Below, piece after piece: positions 5,820 through 11,234 of a DNA stretch of 11,234 bases. Position 1 is the first letter of the stretch, and every line of letters starts with the position of its first letter. This DNA comes from Marinagarivorans sp. UBA5868 (lineage in GTDB: Bacteria; Pseudomonadota; Gammaproteobacteria; Pseudomonadales; Cellvibrionaceae). The DNA lies in the NCBI GenBank assembly GCA_002432095.1, contig DJFQ01000205.1, forward strand, positions 22,723 to 33,956, read 5' to 3'. A model generated the notes under the pieces. The model did no database searches. It saw only the letters and a list, made by a program, of their open reading frames with translations, and was not told the origin of the DNA. Made by a program: the position numbers and the translations under genes.

Positions 5820-6164
5820 ATGAGTGAATTTAATATTTACAAGCCTAACGACGAAATCAAACCTCTATTCATTCCGTTGAGTTCGAAATACTACGATCAG
5901 TACAAATCTGGTGAAAAAAGTGAAGAACTACGCCTATATGGCCCACGCTGGAACGAGAAAACCTGCCCGCCTGGGCGCAGGGTGATATTGAGTCGTGGAT
6001 ACGGGAAAAAGCACCGCATGACCGGGGTTATCTGGCAATTTAAAAAGCAAAGAGCGACTACGTTCGGAAGCACCTACCGCGCCGCTGTATTGGATGTTTA
6101 TGGAACCCTTGAAGTGGATATCGCGGTGATGCTTATCACCGAACTGAGTGAGGTAAACCGGTGA
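5820..6164 (+). CDS. ASCH/PUA-like domain phage protein
   Basis: A 114-residue protein reading FIPLSSKYYDQYKSGEKSEE, then LRLYGPRWNE, then CPPGRRVILSRGYGKKHRM-TGVI, resembling the small ASCH/PUA-like beta-barrel domains (K-x-G-x-K-x-x-E-x-R motif) that bind RNA or nucleic-acid bases. ATG 5820 is preferred because GGAG (5807-5810) lies 9 nt upstream; an in-frame TTG at 5811 overlaps the previous stop but is less likely. It ends in a GTGA overlap with the methyltransferase gene. ASCH proteins are common in phage operons; the substrate cannot be told from sequence. Confidence 0.6.
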   Translation: MSEFNIYKPNDEIKPLFIPLSSKYYDQYKSGEKSEELRLYGPRWNEKTCPPGRRVILSRGYGKKHRMTGVIWQFKKQRATTFGSTYRAAVLDVYGTLEVDIAVMLITELSEVNR

Positions 6165-7000
6165 AACCAGCACTAAGATACCACGGCGCAAAATTTAGAA
6201 TTGCGGGATGGGTGATGAGTTTTTTTCCGCCGCACAACACCTATGTGGAGCCATTCGGCGGCGCGGCCGGAGTTTTATTGCAGAAGCCCCGCTGCTATGC
6301 CGAGATCTATAACGATCTCGATGGCGATATTGTTAATTTTTTTCGCGTCCTACAGGACGAATCCAAATCCCAAAAGCTGGTGAGTAAATTAATAGTCACG
6401 CCGTTTGCACGTGAAGAATTCGACCTAGCTTACGAAGAGACGGACGACGAAATTGAACGCGCGCGTCGCACCGTTATTCGATCAACGATGGGATTTGGCA
6501 GCGCAGGAGCAACGAAAGGCGGCACCGGTTTTAGAATTGACATGCGCAGAACATATGGTACCGCGTCACACCTTTGGGCCAAGTATCCTGAATCAATAGC
6601 CGCCATAACATCCCGTCTGCAGGGTGTGCTTATAGAAAACCGCCATGCGATCGAGGTAATGCAAAAACATGATGCCAATGACACCTTGCATTTTGTTGAC
6701 CCTCCCTACGTTGAAAGCACACGCACTGGCGGAAATAGATATTACCGACACGAATTGAGCGATGACGACCATCAAGAGTTGCTTAGCACACTGAAATCAC
6801 TGCAGGGAATGGTGGTTTTATCCGGTTACGAAACAGATATGTATAACGACATACTCACTGGATGGGAGATCCACCGAATTAAAGCCCGCATTTCCGCCCA
6901 CAGGGGAACGACATCACGAACAGAATGCGTTTGGATCAATCCTCAGTGTGCAGAACAGGTGGCTCAAAAGAATCTTTTTGACCAGGTAAGCTCCATATGA
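6161..7000 (+). CDS. D12-class DNA adenine N6-methyltransferase (Dam-like)
   Basis: A 279-residue methyltransferase. Motif order is that of the D12/Dam (alpha) group: N-terminal LRYHGAKFRIAGWV (5-18, the RYxGxK motif), SAM-binding EPFGGAAG (30-37), DLDGDIVNFFRVLQ (52-65), and catalytic DPPY at 180-183. It would transfer a methyl group from SAM to adenine N6 in double-stranded DNA; the target site cannot be read. The length fits the family. The GTG start at 6161 overlaps the preceding TGA, and GAGG lies upstream. No restriction endonuclease gene is next to it, so it is probably an orphan phage methylase that protects phage DNA or alters gene expression. Confidence 0.92.
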   Translation: MKPALRYHGAKFRIAGWVMSFFPPHNTYVEPFGGAAGVLLQKPRCYAEIYNDLDGDIVNFFRVLQDESKSQKLVSKLIVTPFAREEFDLAYEETDDEIERARRTVIRSTMGFGSAGATKGGTGFRIDMRRTYGTASHLWAKYPESIAAITSRLQGVLIENRHAIEVMQKHDANDTLHFVDPPYVESTRTGGNRYYRHELSDDDHQELLSTLKSLQGMVVLSGYETDMYNDILTGWEIHRIKARISAHRGTTSRTECVWINPQCAEQVAQKNLFDQVSSI

Positions 7001-7422
7001 AATCCATCCGCCAAAAAAACAACATGATCAAACGCGCTCGCGCGGGCGTTAAAGGGCTGGTAATTAGCTGGCACGACAAAGACCCGCTGCGCGATACGCA
7101 GGCGCACATCCAGGGCACCGTCACGCACAAAAGCCCCCTATTCCGCCTGTGCGCGCAAAAAGTGTTTAGCGATTTTAAAGACTGGATTGTGCACCACCAG
7201 CCATTCCACTGGCTGATTACAATCACCGTCGTTTTTGTTTACGACAACGGCACTCAGCAAAACGAAATACGAGAGCTTGAGGCATACGCGACGCTGGACC
7301 GCATCAACGAACACTCGCTGGACGCCATACGCGACGCGCTACGGCATGGCGATGCCAACCGCTACACGCACACCGAATTTCGTGTGGAATGCATCGACAC
7401 CAGCGACAGGAGGGCCGCGTGA
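6997..7422 (+). CDS. Hypothetical phage protein
   Basis: A 141-residue soluble protein in ATGA overlap with the methyltransferase gene. It has a basic N-terminus (MKSIRQKNNMIKRARAGVKG), a likely beta-rich middle (LVISWHDKDPLRDTQAHIQG, then FHWLITITVVFVYDNG at about 72-87) and a helical, acidic C-terminal half ending with RVECIDTSDRRAA. No catalytic motif, signal peptide or true membrane helix is seen. I do not recognise the family. Position suggests a role in the same early operon; it ends in an ATGA overlap with a membrane-protein gene. Confidence 0.6.
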   Translation: MKSIRQKNNMIKRARAGVKGLVISWHDKDPLRDTQAHIQGTVTHKSPLFRLCAQKVFSDFKDWIVHHQPFHWLITITVVFVYDNGTQQNEIRELEAYATLDRINEHSLDAIRDALRHGDANRYTHTEFRVECIDTSDRRAA

Positions 7423-7727
7423 TGATGGACGCAATCATTCAATGGCTCGCCGCCGCCACGCTCAACCAAACACCAGAAGATTTTGCGGCGGGCATTGCGC
7501 TGGCGCTGCTGAGCGTTACCGGCGTTTTATTAAGCACAAGCCTGCATCCACCAATCCGAATCACCGGTTTCTTGTGCGGACTGCTCAGCCAACCGCTTTG
7601 GTTTTACATCGCGATCACGTCCTACAACCTGGGGCTTTTTATCAACTCAATATTTTTTACGGCCATGTGGTTTTACCGCTTTGTGCCGGCCCTGCGCGCC
7701 AAAAAAATTAGTCCGGAGGCCCAATGA
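7422..7727 (+). CDS. Small multi-pass membrane protein
   Basis: A 101-residue protein with hydrophobic segments at about 23-42 (GIALALLSVTGVLLSTS), 48-66 (TGFLCGLLSQPLWFYIAIT) and 69-84 (NLGLFINSIFFTAMWF), suggesting three membrane helices, and a basic C-terminus (ALRAKKISPEAQ). The GFLCGLLSQPLWF and FFTAMWFYRF stretches resemble small membrane proteins found in phage early regions. ATG 7422 overlaps the preceding TGA; the open frame extends upstream to 7389 but those residues are not needed. It is not near lysis genes, so holin is not supported. It overlaps the next small gene by 4 bp. Confidence 0.6.
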   Translation: MMDAIIQWLAAATLNQTPEDFAAGIALALLSVTGVLLSTSLHPPIRITGFLCGLLSQPLWFYIAITSYNLGLFINSIFFTAMWFYRFVPALRAKKISPEAQ

Positions 7728-7852
7728 AAAGTAAACGGTTGACTTACACCGTCGCCGCGCTGCTGCTGACGTGCTGCTTTAGCGTTATCACCTACGGGTG
7801 GATGACAGATTGCCGCAACACTGCCGGCGTTTATGTTGATTGCGAGGGATAA
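7724..7852 (+). CDS. Tiny single-pass membrane or secreted peptide
   Basis: A 42-codon frame starts in an ATGA overlap with the previous gene and ends at TAA 7850-7852. Its N-terminus MKSKRLTYTV is basic, followed by a hydrophobic segment AALLLTCCFSVITYGW (about 11-26) and a short tail with two cysteines (TDCRNTAGVYVDCEG). It could be a single-pass membrane peptide or, with cleavage near LLLTCC, a lipoprotein-like peptide; the lipobox is imperfect. It is supported by overlap on the left and tight spacing (3 bp) to the next gene. The two tail cysteines could form a disulfide. Confidence 0.5.
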   Translation: MKSKRLTYTVAALLLTCCFSVITYGWMTDCRNTAGVYVDCEG

Positions 7853-7855
7853 GCT

Positions 7856-8128
7856 GTGACAGAACAAGATATCAATGTCGATCAACTCGCCGACGCTATT
7901 GCTAAGAAACTGCGCCTACTGCCGCCCACAGACAAAGTGCTGTGGGATGCAAAAGAGTGCGCGGAGTATCTGCGTATGAGCGAAAAACATTTTATGGATC
8001 GCGTTTCAAAAACGATGAAATTCCCTAAACCAATTAAGCTGCCCAGCGAGACCGGACGGCGCGCTCACTCCCGCTGGTACGCCAGCGAAGTGATGGACTG
8101 GGCCAAATCCTATAAGCAGGCATCGTGA
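7856..8128 (+). CDS. AlpA/excisionase-like winged-helix DNA-binding protein
   Basis: A 90-residue protein. Residues 28-87 (VLWDAKECAEYLRMSEKHFM ... RWYASEVMDWAKSY) fit the MerR-like/AlpA DNA-binding fold, with the helix-turn-helix at AKECAEYLRMSEKHFMDRV and the wing at MKFPKPIKLPSETGRRAHSRWY. AlpA-type proteins regulate integrase or act as recombination directionality factors. The GTG start is supported by GAGGG 7 nt upstream. It lies 1.5 kb from the integrase and on the opposite strand, so an excisionase role is plausible but not shown; it could equally regulate the operon. Confidence 0.7.
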   Translation: MTEQDINVDQLADAIAKKLRLLPPTDKVLWDAKECAEYLRMSEKHFMDRVSKTMKFPKPIKLPSETGRRAHSRWYASEVMDWAKSYKQAS

Positions 8129-8475
8129 TGATTTACCCGAGCCAGGTTGCCGAGCAATTTAAACAACATGCAGGCAAAAAATATTGCCCATCGAACGGCA
8201 CGGAAGGTGAGTTATTCCAGGAAGCCTATTGCCACCGATGCGAGCACGACAAGTTTAATGGCATGGGCGGCGAATCGTGCCGCATCCTGCTGGAAACCAT
8301 GGCGTGGAATGTTGACGATGAGTACTACCCAAAGGAATGGATCATCGCGACCGACGGCCAGCCAACCTGCACGAAATTCAAAGACCGCGAAGAAGCACGG
8401 GCGGAACGCGCGGCAAAGCGGCGGGCGCGGAAGCAAAAGGCGAAGCATTTGCACCCTAACTTAACTCTGTTTTGA
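8128..8475 (+). CDS. Cysteine-rich phage protein, likely zinc-binding
   Basis: A 115-residue protein (from ATG 8128; GTG 8125 is also possible, but AGG at 8118-8120 is better spaced for the ATG). Cysteines occur as YCPSNGTEGELF, YCHRCEHD and ESCRIL, a C-x(n)-CxxC-x(n)-C arrangement consistent with one zinc site. The C-PSNGTEGE-F...C--C--D signature is one I recall from many phage proteins of unknown function. The C-terminus (residues about 88-108) is a highly basic Lys/Arg/Ala helix, consistent with nucleic-acid binding. It is the last gene of the plus-strand operon, and its stop lies only 3 bp from the stop of the convergent SRAP gene. Confidence 0.65.
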   Translation: MIYPSQVAEQFKQHAGKKYCPSNGTEGELFQEAYCHRCEHDKFNGMGGESCRILLETMAWNVDDEYYPKEWIIATDGQPTCTKFKDREEARAERAAKRRARKQKAKHLHPNLTLF

Positions 8476-8478
8476 CCC

Positions 8479-9180
8479 TCAGTTCACATCCGCAGCGACA
8501 TATTCGGATTCGGACAATGGCTTAGCATCTTTGAAGGTTTTCACCTGCGTCACTTTCAGGTCATTAAAAATTTTAGGGTGCTCCAGCAGCTCAACAATGG
8601 CGGGATGATCCTCAGGGGTGTCGCTCAACCATAACTGCAGGAACGTTGGATCGTGCGGGAGCATCAGCGGGAAGGCTTTATCGTGATAGGGCTCAAATCT
8701 GGGGTGGCTGTCGCGAGTGATGATGGCCGCACTGTAGCAGCCGTTGGGATATGGCCGGTAAACGCATCCAAGCAGTATCGGCTGAACCGACTCAACTAAA
8801 TATTGCCGGTTTTTACCATCGATCATTTTCCCTTCGCCAATGCCAGTCGCTATTAATATGCCACGGTGATGCCGAATCGCTCCACGCCAGTATTGGGAAA
8901 CAAGGTTTCTGGCATTAAACGTCGTAAGCTTGTTGTTTACCCGGAGTGCGTCGCCGTCCTCTGCGCAGTCAAACCACCATGTGGCGTCAACCGTGGCAAT
9001 GCCACCATCACGACGAATAACCAGGTCATTCAATTGCCTTGAGGCGTTACCACCAAAAGCGGGATAAAAATGCACCAGTTCGCCCACGCCGCGCTTGATG
9101 ACCAAACCCGCCTCATTCAATAGGTCGGCAAGCTCGTGCAACTGGCGGCTGCTCACGTGCCGCCTGGCGTATCCACACAT
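8479..9180 (-). CDS. SRAP-domain (HMCES/YedK-like) abasic-site DNA-protein crosslinking protein
   Basis: A 233-residue SRAP protein. The catalytic set is complete: Cys2 (MCGYARR, exposed after Met removal), Asn89 in FNAR, Glu116 in GIGEGK, and His166 in PYHDKAFPLML, corresponding to C2/N75/E105/H160 of E. coli YedK. SRAP proteins form a thiazolidine crosslink with abasic sites in single-stranded DNA and shield them from cleavage and error-prone synthesis. The usual MCGRF start reads MCGYA, and the usual GFYEW around the Glu is replaced by GIGEGK, so this is a divergent member. GGAGGTG lies 6 nt before the ATG. It follows the 140-residue gene and is probably cotranscribed from the LexA-controlled promoter. 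Confidence 0.9.
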   Translation of the reverse strand: MCGYARRHVSSRQLHELADLLNEAGLVIKRGVGELVHFYPAFGGNASRQLNDLVIRRDGGIATVDATWWFDCAEDGDALRVNNKLTTFNARNLVSQYWRGAIRHHRGILIATGIGEGKMIDGKNRQYLVESVQPILLGCVYRPYPNGCYSAAIITRDSHPRFEPYHDKAFPLMLPHDPTFLQLWLSDTPEDHPAIVELLEHPKIFNDLKVTQVKTFKDAKPLSESEYVAADVN

Positions 9181-9199
9181 AACGCACCTCCATTAGTCG

Positions 9200-9622
9200 C
9201 TACCGCTTAGAAAACGAGACGACGCGCCCTTTTCTGGGCTCAGTAACCACCGTCAACATAGGGCTGGTTTCGCTACGCACGACTGGCCAGCCATCCTTAT
9301 CAACAATAGCAAACGCACCAAATTTAATGTCGCTAATTTGAATGACCATGCAGAGCACGTATTGATCCGCCCGCAGGGGTGTCCAGTCGTGCGCTAAAAA
9401 ATCGCCATTTGTGATGTAGCTAGCCACCATTTTTCCAGGCCGAGCAAAACGGAGGCGGCGCGCGCCGGCCTTGCAGATAAACCCCAACCAATCAACAGCC
9501 GATACTGCCGGCGGCTGGCCGGGCCCTGACTTGGCTTTGGTTTTAAGGAATGCTTTACCGCCGGGGATATCCCCCAACGTAGCGGCGCATCCGTTGTGTG
9601 AATAGTGTCTTATCGCTGGCAT
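9200..9622 (-). CDS. Unknown protein at the head of a LexA-controlled pair
   Basis: A 140-residue protein whose family I do not recognise. The N-terminal 45 residues are Gly/Pro/Lys-rich and probably flexible; from DWLGFICKAGARRLRFARPG (about 44-63) on it looks beta-rich (YVLCMVIQISDIKFGAFAIV), ending basic (PRKGRVVSFSKR). It has no membrane segment and no Ser/Lys pair in UmuD/LexA-like context. ATG 9622 directly abuts the LexA box, and the next in-frame ATG is at residue 65, so either the transcript is leaderless or a non-ATG start is used. It lies 19 bp upstream of SRAP on the same strand, suggesting a shared DNA-damage role. Confidence 0.55.
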   Translation of the reverse strand: MPAIRHYSHNGCAATLGDIPGGKAFLKTKAKSGPGQPPAVSAVDWLGFICKAGARRLRFARPGKMVASYITNGDFLAHDWTPLRADQYVLCMVIQISDIKFGAFAIVDKDGWPVVRSETSPMLTVVTEPRKGRVVSFSKR

Positions 9623-9641
9623 ACTGTATTTATATACAGTA
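9622..9641 (-). promoter_or_regulatory. LexA (SOS) box
   Basis: CTGTATTTATATACAG (9624-9639) is a perfect CTGT-N8-ACAG operator with an AT-only spacer, flanked by TA on both sides as in the strongest E. coli boxes. It overlaps the -10 element of the promoter for the unknown gene and SRAP on the minus strand. Binding of host LexA should repress this pair until DNA damage. Confidence 0.9.
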
Positions 9642-9658
9642 TTTTAGAGTGCATCAAA
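9630..9658 (-). promoter_or_regulatory. Predicted sigma70 promoter for the unknown gene and SRAP
   Basis: On the minus strand TTGATG (-35), a 17-bp spacer and TATAAA (-10) are followed by TACAGT and then ATG 9622. The transcription start expected about 7 nt after the -10 falls on or next to the A of this ATG, so the transcript would be leaderless. The -10 lies within the LexA box. Confidence 0.6.
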
Positions 9659-9681
9659 TATATTTTTTCTATGGCTGGAAT

Positions 9682-10668
9682 TTAATCCAACAGCTTCGCT
9701 ATATCCGCCGCACTCTTGTTGTAATAAACCAACAACTGCTTAATATCGCGATGGCCGGTGGTGCGCGCCAGATCGAGAACATCCATTTTTCCGGCCAGCC
9801 TGGTGGTGGCCTCATGACGCGTGTCGTGGAAGGTGAGATTATTGATACCTGCCGCCGAGATTGCCCGGTAAGCCAACGAACTCAACACATCCGCCCGCAG
9901 TCGGAAGATTGGTTTACCATCCTCCCAGGGCTCCAGCTTTTTCAGCAACTCCACCGCTCGCTTTGATAGTGGAACGTCCCGGCCAAAACCGTTTTTTGAA
10001 TCCCGCACGCCTGCAGTTTTTGCTTTAAAGTTCACATCGCCAGGCATGAGTGCGCATATCTCTCCGGCCCGCATGGCCGTTTCTATCGCAAATAAAAATG
10101 CGACCGCCGTGCGCTGTTGGTGCTGCAAAACAGGCCGATCTTCACGGTACATGCACGCAATACAGAATGCAGCAATTTCGTGATCAAACACTCGACGGTC
10201 ACGGTGAGGTGGATTCTTTGGCCGCTTCAAATCCTGCATGGGGTTGCCGGTCATGAGTCGCCAACGCCGCGCCTCGGTCAAGCAACTCGATATCAGATTC
10301 AGCTCACGATTAACCGTGGAAGGTTTCACTTTTTTGAGGCGCAGCGCCACCCACTCGTCAAAGTGCTCGCGCCGCAAATCGCTTAGCAATACCTTGGCAA
10401 TGGGGTAATTTTCAAACGCAAGCAGCCGCACCTTTTCCCAACGGGAACCCTTTTTTTTGCTGGAAATTTCGTGAGAGTAACGAATGAAAATATCACCCAG
10501 GGTGTGTGTCGAACTTGCACCGACTGCCAGCTGACTTAATTCATATTCCGTTTGCGCTGCCCAGTTTTTAGCTTCTTGCTTGGTCGTAAAAACTTTCGAT
10601 TTTCGCAAACCGCTTACATATACCTCGGCCCTGGTGCCACCGGTAGCTGTCTTGCGATACGTCGCCAT
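9682..10668 (-). CDS. int: Tyrosine recombinase (phage integrase)
   Basis: A 328-residue tyrosine integrase. The N-terminal 45 residues form the arm-binding domain (MATYRKTATGGTRAEVYV); a SAM-like core-binding domain spans about 55-150; the catalytic domain has R200 (ETAMRAGE), K225 (RDSKNGFGRD), H281-x-x-R284 (FHDTRHEA), H306 (TGHRD) and the nucleophile Y315 or Y316 (LLVYYNKSA). All expected catalytic residues are present and the length is normal, so it should be active. It would integrate and excise the element at the adjacent tRNA-Leu. It is transcribed away from the tRNA, and its upstream region holds GCGTAA repeats that may be arm sites. Confidence 0.95.
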   Translation of the reverse strand: MATYRKTATGGTRAEVYVSGLRKSKVFTTKQEAKNWAAQTEYELSQLAVGASSTHTLGDIFIRYSHEISSKKKGSRWEKVRLLAFENYPIAKVLLSDLRREHFDEWVALRLKKVKPSTVNRELNLISSCLTEARRWRLMTGNPMQDLKRPKNPPHRDRRVFDHEIAAFCIACMYREDRPVLQHQQRTAVAFLFAIETAMRAGEICALMPGDVNFKAKTAGVRDSKNGFGRDVPLSKRAVELLKKLEPWEDGKPIFRLRADVLSSLAYRAISAAGINNLTFHDTRHEATTRLAGKMDVLDLARTTGHRDIKQLLVYYNKSAADIAKLLD

Positions 10669-10728
10669 GCGTAATCCCCTCGCGTAAAAATGCGTAATGC
10701 ACAGGCAGGAATATACGATTATTTACGC
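10669..10728. repeat. GCGTAA repeats upstream of integrase (possible arm-type sites)
   Basis: GCGTAA occurs directly at 10669-10674, 10682-10687 and 10692-10697, and inverted (TTACGC) at 10723-10728. The first touches the integrase start codon. Regular 13- and 10-bp spacings put the first three on roughly one DNA face. They may bind the integrase arm domain or an autoregulator. Confidence 0.4.
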
Positions 10729-10758
10729 TTTATTGCGAGATTAAAAAATATACGCTAT

Positions 10759-10802
10759 GCTTTGAAAGCCTTGATTTTAAAGGGTTTGAGGCGGTTTGAG
10801 GG
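10759..10802. repeat. Short palindrome and tandem GGTTTGAGG repeats between integrase and tRNA-Leu
   Basis: GCTTTGAAAGC (10759-10769) is a palindrome around a central G. GGTTTGAGG is repeated in tandem at 10783-10791 and 10793-10801; GTTTGAGGG also occurs at 11014-11022 beside tRNA-Cys. They may be operator or accessory recombination sites; no function is shown. Confidence 0.3.
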
Positions 10803-10820
10803 AAATTGCTATTTTAGCGA

Positions 10821-10865
10821 TGGTGCCCGAGGCCGGACTTGAACCGGCACGACCTTGCGATCGAC
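10821..10865 (-). other. Predicted attachment site in the 3' part of tRNA-Leu
   Basis: The 3' half of an intact tRNA gene faces the integrase 152 bp away, the usual arrangement for phages that integrate into tRNA genes. The exact core cannot be defined, because the matching direct repeat at the other end of the element is outside the window. Confidence 0.45.
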
Positions 10866-10907
10866 AGATTTTAAATCTGTTGTGTCTACCGATTTCACCA
10901 CTCGGGC
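10821..10907 (-). tRNA. tRNA-Leu (anticodon TAA)
   Basis: 87 nt on the minus strand including encoded CCA. The acceptor arms GCCCGAG and CTCGGGC pair fully; the anticodon stem ACAGA/TCTGT holds the loop TTTAAAA with anticodon TAA; the T arm is GCCGG-TTCAAGT-CCGGC; a long variable arm is present, as expected for Leu. It is intact, so integration has preserved or rebuilt the gene. Confidence 0.96.
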
Positions 10908-10940
10908 AGAGTGCTTTTACCTCGGCGGGTAAAAGAAAAG

Positions 10941-11014
10941 TGGAGGCGCGATCCGGAGTCGAACCGGACTAGCTGGATTTGCAATCCAGAGCATAACCGC
11001 TTTGCTATCGCGCC
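10941..11014 (-). tRNA. tRNA-Cys (anticodon GCA)
   Basis: 74 nt on the minus strand with encoded CCA. The acceptor arms GGCGCGA and TCGCGCC pair; the anticodon loop reads TTGCAAA (GCA); the T arm contains GGTTCGA. It is very close to the E. coli tRNA-Cys sequence and lies 33 bp upstream of tRNA-Leu, so both are probably cut from one transcript. Confidence 0.96.
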
Positions 11015-11132
11015 GTTTGAGGGCCGGAATTCTAGCGGAATCGTTTTAAAAATCCTAGTGTTTTCTGAGGCTTAACCTGAGATTGTTGCACGTGATCGGG
11101 ATTTAATCGCCCGGCTCACTGCCTGCGTCACA
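11015..11132 (-). other. Intergenic region between pgsA and the tRNAs
   Basis: 118 bp without a gene. On the minus strand a TAGAAT element lies about 17 nt before tRNA-Cys, followed by a GC-rich stretch like a stringently controlled stable-RNA discriminator, but no convincing -35 is seen. No clear intrinsic terminator for pgsA is visible, so read-through into the tRNAs is possible. Confidence 0.3.
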
Positions 11133-11234
11133 TTACTTGTTATCCACGTCCGGCAACAGAAAGGGCCAGGCTGCGCGAAGATACAACACCATCGACCACA
11201 AAGTCAGGACGGCGGCGCCTGCGAGCGCAATATA
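11133..11234 (-). CDS. pgsA: C-terminus of PgsA, phosphatidylglycerophosphate synthase (partial)
   Basis: The minus strand encodes the last 33 residues and a TAA stop; the rest is beyond the window. The sequence contains AGAAVLTLWSMVLYLRAAWP, which matches the C-terminal membrane helix of PgsA, where VLTLWSM is well conserved in Gammaproteobacteria. The enzyme (CDP-diacylglycerol--glycerol-3-phosphate 3-phosphatidyltransferase) makes the precursor of phosphatidylglycerol in the inner membrane. pgsA followed by tRNA-Cys and tRNA-Leu is a conserved gammaproteobacterial order, marking this end as host chromosome. Confidence 0.85.
   Translation of the reverse strand, partial: YIALAGAAVLTLWSMVLYLRAAWPFLLPDVDNK

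Noticed and set aside
6161..7000. Restriction-modification system
   Set aside because: Only the methyltransferase is recognisable; no neighbouring product looks like a restriction endonuclease or specificity subunit.
7235..7711. 158-codon plus-strand frame
   Set aside because: It overlaps two genes joined by an ATGA overlap; the translation is Arg/Thr/Pro-rich and looks like an out-of-frame shadow.
7422..7852. Holin/spanin lysis cassette
   Set aside because: The small membrane proteins have no endolysin neighbour, and the context is early phage genes.
9598..9966. 122-codon plus-strand frame over the int end and the LexA region
   Set aside because: It is antisense to a clear tyrosine integrase with catalytic residues and has no supporting start signal.

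Overview
The window is the right-hand end of a prophage or phage-derived integrative element inserted in a gammaproteobacterial chromosome. On the minus strand at the far right are the last 33 codons of pgsA, then tRNA-Cys(GCA) and tRNA-Leu(TAA), an arrangement familiar from Gammaproteobacteria. The 3' end of tRNA-Leu faces a tyrosine integrase, so tRNA-Leu is the likely attachment gene. The genus cannot be fixed from this sequence; a moderate-GC environmental gammaproteobacterium (for example a Cellvibrionales member) is a guess. The left end of the element is outside the window.

Layout: (i) 1-1706, plus-strand phage genes: the end of an unidentified protein, two small phage proteins and a DUF2303/YfdQ-like protein. 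(ii) 1713-4717, a complete diversity-generating retroelement (DGR): two tandem variable-protein genes, each ending in a variable repeat (VR1 2244-2345, VR2 2788-2889), an avd accessory gene, the template repeat (TR 3493-3594) and a reverse transcriptase with a YVDD active site and the DGR-type IGNLSSQ motif. (iii) 4710-8475, a tightly packed plus-strand operon, mostly with 4-bp start/stop overlaps: zinc-ribbon protein, helical phage protein, cupin, ASCH-like protein, D12-class adenine methyltransferase, unknown protein, two small membrane proteins, an AlpA-like DNA-binding protein and a cysteine-rich protein. (iv) 8479-9622, a minus-strand pair, an unknown 140-residue protein and a SRAP/HMCES-like abasic-site protein, under a perfect CTGT-N8-ACAG LexA box that overlaps a promoter predicted to give a leaderless transcript. 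(v) 9682-10907, integrase, a regulatory/attachment region and tRNA-Leu.

The DGR is the central system. TR RNA would be copied by the RT with Avd, with errors at adenines, and the cDNA would replace VR1 or VR2, changing surface residues of C-type-lectin-fold (DUF1566-like) proteins. Hand alignment supports this: 12 of 13 TR/VR1 differences and 15 of 16 TR/VR2 differences fall on TR adenines. Both exceptions are the same linked double change, GAC to TGC. A GC-rich hairpin lies exactly 44 nt after each VR. The DGR sits among early/accessory phage genes, with no structural gene visible in the window, so the role of its targets is open.
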